Below are positions 25,684-34,165 of a stretch of 40,873 nucleotides of DNA, one piece after another. Both the position numbers and the translations under genes were made by a program. Every line of letters starts with the position of its first letter. Within the stretch, counting starts at the first letter, position 1. This DNA is from Gemmatimonadota bacterium (lineage in GTDB: Bacteria > Gemmatimonadota > Gemmatimonadetes > Gemmatimonadales > GWC2-71-9): the NCBI GenBank assembly GCA_016209985.1, contig JACQVB010000099.1:1-40873 (forward strand), read 5' to 3'. The notes beneath the pieces were generated by a model. It was given only the letters and a program-made list of their open reading frames with translations. It searched no databases and was not told the origin of the DNA.

Positions 25684-26880
25684 CTAGCGAGCCACCTGCA
25701 CTGCGATCAACGTGCCGGTGTGCCGGATGCCATCCTTGAAGTAGTCGACTCGCACCGGGAAGGGCGTGCCGGGTGGGGCGCGGTAGCCGTTCAGTCGGTA
25801 GACGATCCCCTGCGACGGGCCGAGGTTGGTGGGTGACACGAGAATGGCGTCCCAGCGGTCCTGGGTGACGCCACCGCCACCGCTGCCGCTCACGGGACCA
25901 TCAACCCAGGTTCCTTCCACGAATGCCGAGTAGGCGACCGACGCGCCGCCCCCGATGATGTCGAGGTAGACGTCCCAGGTAACATCGACCGCCGTTCCCT
26001 CGAGTTGTCCGGTCACCCGGTACACGCCTTCGCGCGGATCACGCTGGGGGGCCGTCACCTTCAGGTAGTAGCTCACCGGCGCCACGCTGCCGAAGACACC
26101 GATGCCGCCGCTCAGATGATTGGCGAATCCGCGCGCGGTGAAGGGATCGTTGCCGGAGCGCATGAAATCGAACGTGTTGGTGTCAGTCGCGGCCACGGTC
26201 AGGGTGTAGTACTCACCGGCCCGGAAGGCGACTTCCTCGTCGACCGGATTGACCAGGGTAATGGGCACCGTGATCTGCGTGGCGTCGGTCACCCACGAAT
26301 AACGGCCGGTCGATCCGGTGAACCCGGACACCCACTCCACCTGCACGCCCCGCGCGCCAACCGGATCGATCTCGATCGTGATCGTATCACGGGTCCGATC
26401 CACGGTGGAGCGTGACGGAGGAAGCGGTAGAACGGCATTGGCCGACTGCGCCAGAGCCGCTCGCACGCCGGGAATGCGGGTGCTGCCGGTGACGACCGCA
26501 CCGTCCGGGGTCTCGACGCGAAGCGCCACGCGGTCGCCGGCCGAAAGGGGACAGAGCCGCGTGGTGGTGTACCAGCCGCCCTGGACGTGGGTCAAGGGCG
26601 AGTCCACCACCACCTGGTCGAGCTTCACCTCCGGCACGTCGCACGGTCCGTTCCCCTGATAGGTGAGCGTGACCGTGGCGCCATTGACGGCGGTAGGCCC
26701 GAACCGGGACGTCCCATCCAGCGATCGCTCGAGGAACACGTCCTGGGAATCGCGTGCCGTGTTGAGCACGCTGTAGACCACGACCATGGACGTGCCGGGC
26801 GGCACCGGACCTTCCTCGGAGAGCTTGCAGCCGCTCGCGATGAGCCCGGCCACCAGCAGCGCGACGGATCGCTTCACCAC
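25684..26880 (-). CDS. DUF4249-family lipoprotein, partner of a TonB receptor
   Basis: 398 residues. The lipobox VAGLIASGCKL gives C18 as the lipid anchor. The rest is beta-rich: Ig-like strands at 30-130 (VVVYSVLNTARDSQDVFLERS, VNGATVTLTYQG) match DUF4249. Such lipoproteins are usually encoded beside outer-membrane TonB receptors and are thought to help capture a ligand or cover the barrel. Here the start overlaps the receptor's stop by 7 bases. The ligand is unknown. Confidence 0.8.
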   Translation of the reverse strand: MVKRSVALLVAGLIASGCKLSEEGPVPPGTSMVVVYSVLNTARDSQDVFLERSLDGTSRFGPTAVNGATVTLTYQGNGPCDVPEVKLDQVVVDSPLTHVQGGWYTTTRLCPLSAGDRVALRVETPDGAVVTGSTRIPGVRAALAQSANAVLPLPPSRSTVDRTRDTITIEIDPVGARGVQVEWVSGFTGSTGRYSWVTDATQITVPITLVNPVDEEVAFRAGEYYTLTVAATDTNTFDFMRSGNDPFTARGFANHLSGGIGVFGSVAPVSYYLKVTAPQRDPREGVYRVTGQLEGTAVDVTWDVYLDIIGGGASVAYSAFVEGTWVDGPVSGSGGGGVTQDRWDAILVSPTNLGPSQGIVYRLNGYRAPPGTPFPVRVDYFKDGIRHTGTLIAVQVAR

Positions 26881-29111
26881 GAGAACTCCGCGCCGAAACT
26901 CAGCAGGAAGGGAAGCTGAAACAGCGTGGTCCGTCGGGGCGGCGCGGACCCGAAGTCATAGAAGTGCGCGAAGACGTTCCGCCGGTTGTAGACGTTTACC
27001 ACCTGGAGGTAGGGCTCCCACTGCACCGACCAGAGGTGGCCTCGCCACCTCAGGCCCAAGTCGCCTCGCGAATAGGCCGGGTAGCGCGCGCTGTTGAGGG
27101 CGCCGCCCAGCGGCTCATTCTCGGGCTGCACGAACCTGCCGCGCGTGGGACTGTATTCCGTGTGGCGCCACTCGCCGATGAAGGGCGTATAGGGGAGCGG
27201 CGAGCCGAGTCCCCAGCGGAGCGCCATCTCGCTGTGGAGGGGACCCGGAAGCTCGACGACGATGTTGAGCGTGTGGCGCCGGTCGTGTGACGGCTGATAC
27301 GTCAGCCCTTCCGATTCCCTCACCGCGCGCCCGAAGCTGTATGCCACCCAGCCGCGCACCGTACCGGCATGGCGCCGCAGCAGAAGGTCAATGCCCCACG
27401 CGTTTCCCCGCACCGGCCGGAATTCGTCTTCCGGAGCGCGGTTGGCAAAGCCTTCGCGTGGCGCGATCAAGTCATCGAACGTCTTCCGGTAGGCTTCGAT
27501 CGAAATCTGGTTCGCGGCGCCCAGCCAGCGCTCGTAGCCGACGACCAGGTGGTCCGACCTGGCCACGGGCACATTGCGGTCGGCTCCGACCCAGAACTCG
27601 AAAATGTCGAGCGGCACCTCCTGGTCCCGCGCCGACTGGACCACCTGGTGATACCGTCCGGCCGATCCGGTGAGGGCCTGATCCGGGGTAAGGAAGAATT
27701 TGAACGAGGCGCGTGGCGAGAGCCCCGTGAACGATGCGCCGGGCACGCGGTCGCCGCGCACTCCGCCTCGCACCAGTAGCGACGGCATCACCTGCCACTG
27801 ATCGTCGAGAACGGCGGACCACACCCGCGGCTGGTGGTTCCGGCGGTAAAAGGCGCTATCGCCCAGGGCGGCCGCCGAGATGGTGAACGGCAGGTCGTAT
27901 GTTTCGAATTGACCGCCCAGTCCGATGCTGTGCGAGCCCGCCGTCAAGGTCGCCGCGGTGCGGCCGGACCAGAGCCTGGCCCGGTTCCCGAGCTCCAGCA
28001 GCCCGGGGAACCCGAACCCGATGGAGAACTCGGTGTAGCTCAGGTGTTGATTGAAGACGGTGCGGCCGGCGCGGTGCCTCCAGTTGGCGGCCGCGAGTGA
28101 GTTGCCCCAATGGAAACGCAGGTCGATGGGATCCACGCCCTCGCTTCCCTCGATCAGATTCTGATCGAGAATGTCGCGGTCCCAGAACGCCGTCAGGGAC
28201 AGCTCGCTACCCGACCCATAGGGCAGGTTGACCTTGCCGATGGCGTCGGCGAAGTAGTACGGGAACTCTTCCTTGGAAAACGCCTTGATCACCTGGTCTA
28301 CGTAGGTCCGTCGCGCCCCAACCAGGATCGAGGACGGGCCGACGGGGCCCTCCAGCAGGAGTTTGCTCGAGAGGAGCGTGATGGCTCCGCTTCCGTGCCA
28401 GCGCTCGGTGCTGCCGGGGCGCACGTTGATGTCGAGAATGCTGCTCAGGCGGCCGGGGTAGGTCGCGGGGAAGCCGCTGGTCATGAAGTCCACGCGGTCG
28501 ATCGCGTTCACGTCGAAGGTGCCGAACAGGCCGCCCAGATGCGACGGGTTGAAGACGGTGGCACCGTCCACCGCCACCAGGTTCTGATCGGCTTCCCCGC
28601 CGCGGACGTTGTAGCCGATGGAGTAGTCGTTCCGGGCGACCGTGCCGGGGAGGAGCTGGATCGCGCGGATCACGTCCGGCTCGAGCAGCGCGGGGGTGCG
28701 GGCGATGTCACGGGCGGAGAGCGTAACGATGCCCGGCAGGGCGAGGGTGTCGAAGCGGGCACGTTCGGGCGCCACTTCGGCCTCGACCCGGACCACGCCC
28801 AGGGGGACCGCCAGCAGGCGGGCATAGATCACCACCGAATCCTGCCCTGCTGGAACGGAGACGGTATCGGGAACGATTCCCACGCGTCGGATGGCGATCT
28901 GAATGCTTCCCGGCGGTGCGTCGAGTGTGAAAGTGCCGCTCGAGTCGGTGAGCCCGAAGCGGCCCCCACTCACGGTCACCTGGACCGAAGCCAGCGGAGT
29001 GCTATCTGACAGTGAGAGAACCCGGCCAGCGATGCTCCGCTGGTCCTGAGCCGGCAGTTGGGCAGCCGCCGCGGCCAGCGCGAGCGCGAATACTCCGGCG
29101 CTTCTCAGCAT
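26874..29111 (-). CDS. TonB-dependent outer-membrane receptor
   Basis: About 745 residues from the ATG at 29111 (signal peptide MLRSAGVFALALAAAAAQ). The frame is open to 29165, but the added residues lack a signal-peptide look. Residues 25-105 form a carboxypeptidase-regulatory-like domain (SIAGRVLSLSDSTPLASVQVTV). Residues 125-235 form the plug (IQLLPGTVARNDYSIGYNVRGGEADQ is the classic plug motif region; VDGATVFNPSHLGG follows). The rest is a 22-stranded barrel ending in an aromatic residue (GAEFSW). The substrate is not evident; no TonB/ExbB genes lie nearby. The DUF4249 lipoprotein is translated right after it. Confidence 0.9.
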   Translation of the reverse strand: MLRSAGVFALALAAAAAQLPAQDQRSIAGRVLSLSDSTPLASVQVTVSGGRFGLTDSSGTFTLDAPPGSIQIAIRRVGIVPDTVSVPAGQDSVVIYARLLAVPLGVVRVEAEVAPERARFDTLALPGIVTLSARDIARTPALLEPDVIRAIQLLPGTVARNDYSIGYNVRGGEADQNLVAVDGATVFNPSHLGGLFGTFDVNAIDRVDFMTSGFPATYPGRLSSILDINVRPGSTERWHGSGAITLLSSKLLLEGPVGPSSILVGARRTYVDQVIKAFSKEEFPYYFADAIGKVNLPYGSGSELSLTAFWDRDILDQNLIEGSEGVDPIDLRFHWGNSLAAANWRHRAGRTVFNQHLSYTEFSIGFGFPGLLELGNRARLWSGRTAATLTAGSHSIGLGGQFETYDLPFTISAAALGDSAFYRRNHQPRVWSAVLDDQWQVMPSLLVRGGVRGDRVPGASFTGLSPRASFKFFLTPDQALTGSAGRYHQVVQSARDQEVPLDIFEFWVGADRNVPVARSDHLVVGYERWLGAANQISIEAYRKTFDDLIAPREGFANRAPEDEFRPVRGNAWGIDLLLRRHAGTVRGWVAYSFGRAVRESEGLTYQPSHDRRHTLNIVVELPGPLHSEMALRWGLGSPLPYTPFIGEWRHTEYSPTRGRFVQPENEPLGGALNSARYPAYSRGDLGLRWRGHLWSVQWEPYLQVVNVYNRRNVFAHFYDFGSAPPRRTTLFQLPFLLSFGAEFSW

Positions 29112-29349
29112 GGGAAGAATCTGCCTTCTGTGGGCGCTGCCGGATATGACGTTAGGAACGAGCATCCGGTTTAGCGGGGACCGGACCGATAACCCTACCG
29201 GCGCGCCTCGCTGCAGTCGCGCTACTCGCCCTCACCGATTCCGGCCGGCCGTGCCGCTTCGGTAAGAACTTTTCAGAATACCTGACCAGCATTGCCGGTC
29301 GCCGCATTCCGCACAATGTTTCGCGGTGTCTCCCCCGGGAGCCCTCGAC

Positions 29350-30174
29350 ATGCGTAGTCTCCTGCTTTCGGTCTCCGTTTTGGTGGTTACTTCCCCAGCC
29401 TCCGCCCAGGATTTCAGCGGCACCTGGACCCTTTCGGGCGGCGCCGTGCCGGTCACGCTCACGCTACAGCAGGATACCGCGGGACGGATCGCGGGCACTC
29501 TCACCGGGCAGGTCGCGTTCCTGGTCCAGGCCCAGGTCACGGGACAGCAGTTCCAGGGCTACGCGAGGAATCCGCAGGGCGCGCTGTATATCGCGGGGCA
29601 ACTGGGCCCGGCGGGAGCGCTGCAGCTGGTCATGGCGGAGGTGAACGCCGCCGGCCAGCCGCAGCCGCAGACGGCGCGGCAGGTCGTCGCGCAGAGAGCC
29701 CAGGGAGGCCCGGGGCCGACGGCAGGCCCGGGCATGGGCCAGCTCGGGATGGGAGCTGCCCCGGTGCAACCGGTGGCGCCGCCGCAGGGAAGCATGCCGG
29801 GCATGGGAGGAGGGTCGGCGATCGCCGCCACTCCGCAAGACCAGCAGATCGCCCAGCTCATGCTCCGCAGTCCGTGGTGCTCCTTCAGCTACAACCAGAC
29901 CACCGGGACGACAAACACCGAGCGGGTCGTGTACCAGCCTGACGGGACCGGCTACCTCAGCAGCGGGGCCGAGACGTACAACTCCGGCAGGAGCGGCACG
30001 GTGGCCGGCCAGCACCAGGGCGGGACGCCGTTCCGGTGGAGGCTCCAGAACGGTGTCTTGCTGGCGACGACGGACGGCATCCAGTGGGGGCAATTCCCGC
30101 TGCAGATCAGCGCCAACTCAAACGGCTATCCCATCGTCAAGGCCGACGGGAAAGAGTACACGATGTGTAACTGA
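29350..30174 (+). CDS. Exported protein of unknown function with Pro/Gly/Met linker
   Basis: 274 residues from the ATG at 29350, with a signal peptide ending at PASAQD. The N-terminal domain (residues 20-110, FSGTWTLSG, VPVTLTLQQDTAGRIAGTLTG) looks like a small beta-barrel, a lipocalin-like fold. A linker at 125-160 is rich in Gly, Pro, Gln and Met. The C-terminal domain (165-274) has two cysteines (SPWCSFSYNQTTG and EYTMCN) that could pair. I recognise no named family for the whole. The frame is open to 29326, but the shorter start gives the better signal peptide. A strong hairpin follows at 30189-30239. Confidence 0.7.
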   Translation: MRSLLLSVSVLVVTSPASAQDFSGTWTLSGGAVPVTLTLQQDTAGRIAGTLTGQVAFLVQAQVTGQQFQGYARNPQGALYIAGQLGPAGALQLVMAEVNAAGQPQPQTARQVVAQRAQGGPGPTAGPGMGQLGMGAAPVQPVAPPQGSMPGMGGGSAIAATPQDQQIAQLMLRSPWCSFSYNQTTGTTNTERVVYQPDGTGYLSSGAETYNSGRSGTVAGQHQGGTPFRWRLQNGVLLATTDGIQWGQFPLQISANSNGYPIVKADGKEYTMCN

Positions 30175-30188
30175 GGAGGCGCTCGGGT

Positions 30189-30239
30189 CGCCACACTCAA
30201 AGGCCGCGGGGATTAACCCGCGGCCTTTGACGTGTGGCG
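30189..30239. terminator. Long hairpin between convergent genes, terminator
   Basis: CGCCACAC (30189-30196) pairs with GTGTGGCG (30232-30239), and AAAGGCCGCGGG (30199-30210) pairs with CCCGCGGCCTTT (30217-30228) around a short loop. The inner stem has A- and T-tracts at its foot, so it may end transcription in both directions. It lies between the gene ending at 30174 and mddA, which ends at 30312. Confidence 0.8.
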
Positions 30240-30311
30240 ACAGCTTGGCCACGCGGCACACCCGCAATGTGTACGCCGTATGTGCTCCGCCCTTCGCGCC
30301 GCCGGCCGGGA

Positions 30312-31079
30312 TCAGTCACCCGCCTGCACCTCCGCCCGGCTCGCGCCGCGAGCCGGCCGGCCGAGGGGAACGAACGCCGGGACCTCCTGCCGATACCGCC
30401 GATAGGAGTCGCCATGGCGAGCGATCAGGTCCCGCTCCTCCAGCTGAACCGCGAGCAGGATGTAGCCGGTGGTGGCGACCGCGAACAGCAGGTGACCGGC
30501 GGTCATGGTCGGGGTCGCCCAGAAGGCGATCAAGAATCCGAGCATGATGGGATGGCGCACGAATCGATAGAGTCCGGGCGTGCGGAAATGCTCCGAGGTG
30601 GACATGCGGTCGCGCAGATTGGTCCACACCTGCTTCAAGCCGAACAGCTCAAAGTGGCCGATCATCAAGGTCGAGAGGAAGACGATCAGCCAGCCAAGCG
30701 CGAACACTCCCCACAGCACCGCCGCCGCGACCGGCGCCTGAACGCTCCAGATCACGGCCGGCAGCGGACGCCAGTATCCAAAGAGCAGCAGGAGGACCGC
30801 GCTGGCCACCAGCACATAGGTGCTGCGCTCGATCTCCACGGGAACGATCCTGGTCCACCAGTGCTTGAATCCCGGCCGGGCCATGCCGCTGTGCTGCACC
30901 GCGAAAAGCATGAGGAGAGCGGCGTCGATGGCCAGCGCCACTCCGGTAGGCACCACGGGCCCGATGTCGACCGAGCGCGGTACCAGCAGATTGCCCACGA
31001 ACCCGATGGCGTAGACGAATGCCACCAGGAACAGCGCGTAGGCGAGCGCGCCGTAGAGAAAAGCCAAGAACTTCCGCAT
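30312..31079 (-). CDS. mddA: Methanethiol S-methyltransferase, MddA-like
   Basis: 255 residues with about five membrane helices. MddA methylates methanethiol with S-adenosylmethionine to dimethyl sulfide. The sequence follows that family closely: FLYAIGFVGNLLVPRSVD near residue 20, LFAVQHSGMARPGFKHWW near 60, a VEIERSTYVL stretch, then the C-terminal block RHPIMLGFLIAFWATPTM and QLEERDLIARHGDSYRRY typical of isoprenylcysteine-type methyltransferases. A related NnrU/ICMT-like membrane methyltransferase is the alternative. It gives the cell a way to dispose of excess methylated sulfur. It lies 84 bases downstream of the hydrolase-glycosyltransferase gene. Confidence 0.85.
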   Translation of the reverse strand: MRKFLAFLYGALAYALFLVAFVYAIGFVGNLLVPRSVDIGPVVPTGVALAIDAALLMLFAVQHSGMARPGFKHWWTRIVPVEIERSTYVLVASAVLLLLFGYWRPLPAVIWSVQAPVAAAVLWGVFALGWLIVFLSTLMIGHFELFGLKQVWTNLRDRMSTSEHFRTPGLYRFVRHPIMLGFLIAFWATPTMTAGHLLFAVATTGYILLAVQLEERDLIARHGDSYRRYRQEVPAFVPLGRPARGASRAEVQAGD

Positions 31080-31163
31080 GAGTCACCTCCTGGGTGAACG
31101 GGCGCCGCCGGCGGGAGCGCGCGGCGGCAGCGAGGGCATCCGCTGGGGTGCCCCCGCTCGGGT

Positions 31164-33257
31164 CTAGAGCAGCGCGGCGACCATGGTGGCCGCGCGGCGG
31201 GCGCCGTCGGTCTCGACCGGCCGGTAGGTCACCTTGCGGCCCAGCTCCGTGGCGATGGCGGCGGCGATGACCTCGGGTGTGGCGGTCTCGAAGTCCATGC
31301 GGCGGCCGGCGCAGTAGCGCTCCAGCCGGTGCCGCACGTGGATGTTCTGCTCGAAATGATGCCGGAGCGGGAAATAGAGAAACGGCCGCTGGTTGGCGGT
31401 CAGCTCCATGGCGGTGGTGAGGCCGCCCTGCACGATGGCCAGATCACAGGCGGCGAGGTGCCGATACAGGTTGTGGACGTAAGCCCGGACCTCGAGTCCA
31501 TCACCGGACGGCAGCGACGCGGGATCGATGCGCGGACCAGCCACCAGGATCATCCGCAGCTCGGGCACGCGCCGCCGGGCCTCGGGATACGCCGCCGCGA
31601 CTCGCCGCAGCAGATGCCCGCCCACGCCTGACCCGCCCACCGTCACCACGCACACCCGCTCGTCGGCCCGGTAGCCCAGTTCCTCGCGCAGCCGCTCGCA
31701 ATCGGACAGTGAGCCGGGCTGGAAGCCGGTGATATAGCCGGAAAAGGCATAATGCTCTTCCGTCCAGTCCCGGATCTCGGGGAGCCCGGGCCCGAAGCAC
31801 TCGGGAACGATGTCCTCTGGATTACCGACGAACACCGCCCGGTCGCGCACCCGGGGATATCGGGCGATGTGCTCGATCATCTCGGCGTTGTAGTCCGCGG
31901 TGAGGAAGGCCTCATCCGCACCGCCATCCGCCATGGGCAGCCAGCCGACGAAGTCGGTGAGCCAGGCATACGCCGCGCGCTTCTGCTCGGGATTTTCGTG
32001 CAGGTAGTAGTCGACCTCCCAGGCCTCGTCGCCGATCCAGAGGTCGTACTGTTCCTCCCGCACCAGGTCGAGGAACACCATGAAGTTGGCGACCAGGATC
32101 TCATCCATCCGCCGCCACGCCTGGAAACAATGCAGGTCGTGCTCCGCCGATTCGCTCTCGATGTGTCGCGACTCGTTGGCCAGCTGGGCGCTCGCCGGAT
32201 GGACCCGCTCACCCTCCAGCTCCAGTACCGCGGTCACCGGATGCTGCGCCAGCCAGTCGATCTGGAGACCGGGCACCAGCCGGCGCAGCTCGCGGGCCAC
32301 CGCCACGTCGCGCTGGGCGTGGCCCAGCCCGATGGGCGAGGAGAGGTAGAGCGCGCGCCGCCCCCGCCGGCGGCCGCGGGTCCACACCGCCGGCGCGCCC
32401 GGTCCGCCCTCGACGAACTCGCGCAGCAGCAGGTTCACCTTGACCGGATCGCGCGCGTGCGGGGCGTGGCCCGACCCCTGGAGCGTCACCAGCCGGCCGC
32501 GGGTCTCCCGGGCGAGCGCGGCGCCGCGCGCATGGGGGACGATCGCGTCCTCGTCGCCGTGCATCACCAGGACCGGGCAGCGCACCCGGTGGCAGAGCTC
32601 GAGGAAACGGCTGCGGTCCAGGAAGGGGGCGTCGTGCGACGCCACCAGGGCCTCCGGCGTGGTCTCGAGTCCCCAGCCGACGCAATCTTCGATCTGCTTG
32701 GTCGAGTGCGGCTCGGTAAACACCCGGGAGAAGAAGAACTCGAGAAAGTCCCGGTGGTTCTTGAGCCAGTAATACCGGTTGTACTTGGCCCATCCCTCGG
32801 TGGTGGCCAGCGGCTGGTCGAACGGATGCACCGTGCGTTCCGGGTGGCTGGGCGGAAGCGGACTGGCGGGCCCGATCAACGCGACGCCGGTCACCCGCTC
32901 CGGGTGCTCGCCCGCGAGGATCAAGGAGCGCACCGCGCCGAGCGACAGGGCGACCAGCACGGCCCGCTCGGTGCTGGTCGCGTCCATCACTGCCAGCGCG
33001 TCGGCGGCGAACTCCTCCTCGGCGTAGCGGGCGGGATCCAGCGGCCGGTCGGACGCGCCGTTGCCGACCCCGTCGAAGGTGAGCACGCGGAAATGGCGCG
33101 CGAAGTAGGGGACCTGCGTTTTCCAATGGCGCGAATGGATGATGGACCAGGTGGGGAGGAAGAACACCGTTCGCTCCCCGGTCCCGAAGACCTCGTATGC
33201 CACCCGCGCCCCGTTCCGGGTGACCGAGCCGGTCGAGTCCGGCTCACGCGCCCGCAT
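31164..33257 (-). CDS. Alpha/beta-hydrolase fused to GT-B glycosyltransferase
   Basis: 697 residues in two parts. Residues 10-285 are an alpha/beta hydrolase with a full triad: S105 (ALSLGAVRS), D238 (HGDEDAIVP) and H265 (GSGHAPHARDP). Residues 297-697 are a GT-B glycosyltransferase like MurG or macrolide transferases: GLGHAQRDVAVAREL begins the N-terminal Rossmann domain, and VVTVGGSGVGGHLL plus CDLAIVQGGLTTAMEL form the donor-binding domain. The joint at 286-296 is rich in Arg and Gly. A single protein that both hydrolyses and glycosylates could remodel a glycolipid or natural product; no substrate is known. The start overlaps the TetR stop by 14 bases, so the two are co-expressed. Confidence 0.85.
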   Translation of the reverse strand: MRAREPDSTGSVTRNGARVAYEVFGTGERTVFFLPTWSIIHSRHWKTQVPYFARHFRVLTFDGVGNGASDRPLDPARYAEEEFAADALAVMDATSTERAVLVALSLGAVRSLILAGEHPERVTGVALIGPASPLPPSHPERTVHPFDQPLATTEGWAKYNRYYWLKNHRDFLEFFFSRVFTEPHSTKQIEDCVGWGLETTPEALVASHDAPFLDRSRFLELCHRVRCPVLVMHGDEDAIVPHARGAALARETRGRLVTLQGSGHAPHARDPVKVNLLLREFVEGGPGAPAVWTRGRRRGRRALYLSSPIGLGHAQRDVAVARELRRLVPGLQIDWLAQHPVTAVLELEGERVHPASAQLANESRHIESESAEHDLHCFQAWRRMDEILVANFMVFLDLVREEQYDLWIGDEAWEVDYYLHENPEQKRAAYAWLTDFVGWLPMADGGADEAFLTADYNAEMIEHIARYPRVRDRAVFVGNPEDIVPECFGPGLPEIRDWTEEHYAFSGYITGFQPGSLSDCERLREELGYRADERVCVVTVGGSGVGGHLLRRVAAAYPEARRRVPELRMILVAGPRIDPASLPSGDGLEVRAYVHNLYRHLAACDLAIVQGGLTTAMELTANQRPFLYFPLRHHFEQNIHVRHRLERYCAGRRMDFETATPEVIAAAIATELGRKVTYRPVETDGARRAATMVAALL

Positions 33258-33951
33258 CGGTCTTCCCCTTCCCCTTCGAGGCGCGCCGCCGGGCCCCGGG
33301 CCGCTTGGCGCGACCGCGAGACTTACCCGCCCGCTCGTCGCGCGCCGCCCGCCGCTCCAGCGACGCGAGCCAGCGGTCGATAGCCGCCAGCAGCTCGTCG
33401 TGCCCCCGCCGGATCCCCGCCAGGCGCTCGAGGATCAAGCCCTCGTTCACCGTGACGATGAGCGTCACCCAGGCGTCGGTGGAGAATTCGCCTGTTCGCA
33501 GGCCGTAGCGGGCGACCGCCTGCTCGACCGCGCCTCGCATGGCGTCGCTCCAGGCGTCGACCACCCGCGCCACCCGCGAGCGGAGCTCCGGCCGGTTCCA
33601 GGCCATGGCCTGGAGCTCCCACCAGATCTTCTGGTAGGGCCGGTCCTGGTCGAGGTAGCGCATGGCCTCGCGCCACTTCTCGGGATAGGGGGCGGGCGAG
33701 GCGTACATCTCCCGCTGCCGGGCGATGAGCTGCCGGGTGAACCGGTCCAGCACCTGGAAGAACAGCTCTTCCATGGAGCCGAAGTAGTAGTGCACCAGTC
33801 CCTGGTTGACGCCCGCTTCTTCGGCCAGCCGGCGGGTGGTGATGGCGGCGTAGCCGATCTCCACCAGGAGGCGTTCCGCGGCGTCCAGCAGGCGCTGTTC
33901 GGTCTCGCGTCGCAGCTCGGGGGTGCGGTCGTGCGGCACCGGACTGGCCAT
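33244..33951 (-). CDS. TetR-family regulator with basic tail
   Basis: 235 residues. The N-terminal helix-turn-helix is clear (LLDAAERLLVEIGY, ITTRRLAEEAGVNQGLVHYYFGSMEELF, residues 20-65). The ligand domain runs to about 195. The last 35 residues are almost all Arg, Lys, Gly and Ala (KSRGRAKRPGARRRASKGKGK), an unusual tail that would hold DNA or RNA without sequence choice. It overlaps the hydrolase-glycosyltransferase gene by 14 bases and probably represses both through the operator at 33984-34001. Confidence 0.9.
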   Translation of the reverse strand: MASPVPHDRTPELRRETEQRLLDAAERLLVEIGYAAITTRRLAEEAGVNQGLVHYYFGSMEELFFQVLDRFTRQLIARQREMYASPAPYPEKWREAMRYLDQDRPYQKIWWELQAMAWNRPELRSRVARVVDAWSDAMRGAVEQAVARYGLRTGEFSTDAWVTLIVTVNEGLILERLAGIRRGHDELLAAIDRWLASLERRAARDERAGKSRGRAKRPGARRRASKGKGKTDAGA

Positions 33952-33983
33952 GGAGCTCCTGGCTCAAGGGTCTAGTCAACCGT

Positions 33984-34001
33984 CTAAGGCACCTGCCTTA
34001 G
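33984..34001. promoter_or_regulatory. TetR operator
   Basis: CTAAGGCA-CC-TGCCTTAG is a perfect inverted repeat of eight-base halves, 33 bases before the regulator's ATG. It lies just downstream of the candidate promoter at 34007-34035, so bound repressor would block initiation. Confidence 0.8.
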
Positions 34002-34006
34002 GCATA

Positions 34007-34035
34007 TGACTAATTGGTGAGGCGCTCGGTGTCAA
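34007..34035 (-). promoter_or_regulatory. Promoter of the tetR-hydrolase/GT operon
   Basis: On the minus strand TTGACA (34035-34030), a perfect -35 box, is followed after 17 bases by TAGTCA (34012-34007). The operator covers the predicted start of transcription. Confidence 0.55.
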
Positions 34036-34165
34036 GCAGGGGATCGGCCGAAGGGAACGACAAACCGATTCTGGTTTAGGGATTGAGCGGCATCTCAGCC
34101 TGCGGGTATCGGCCACGGTGCCACGAAATCGAACGGCCGCACGGCGGCGATCGCCCGAAGTCCTG

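Noticed and set aside
31752-33383. A 543-residue rightward open frame
   Set aside because: Antisense to the hydrolase-glycosyltransferase gene, with Arg/His/Gly-rich shadow composition.
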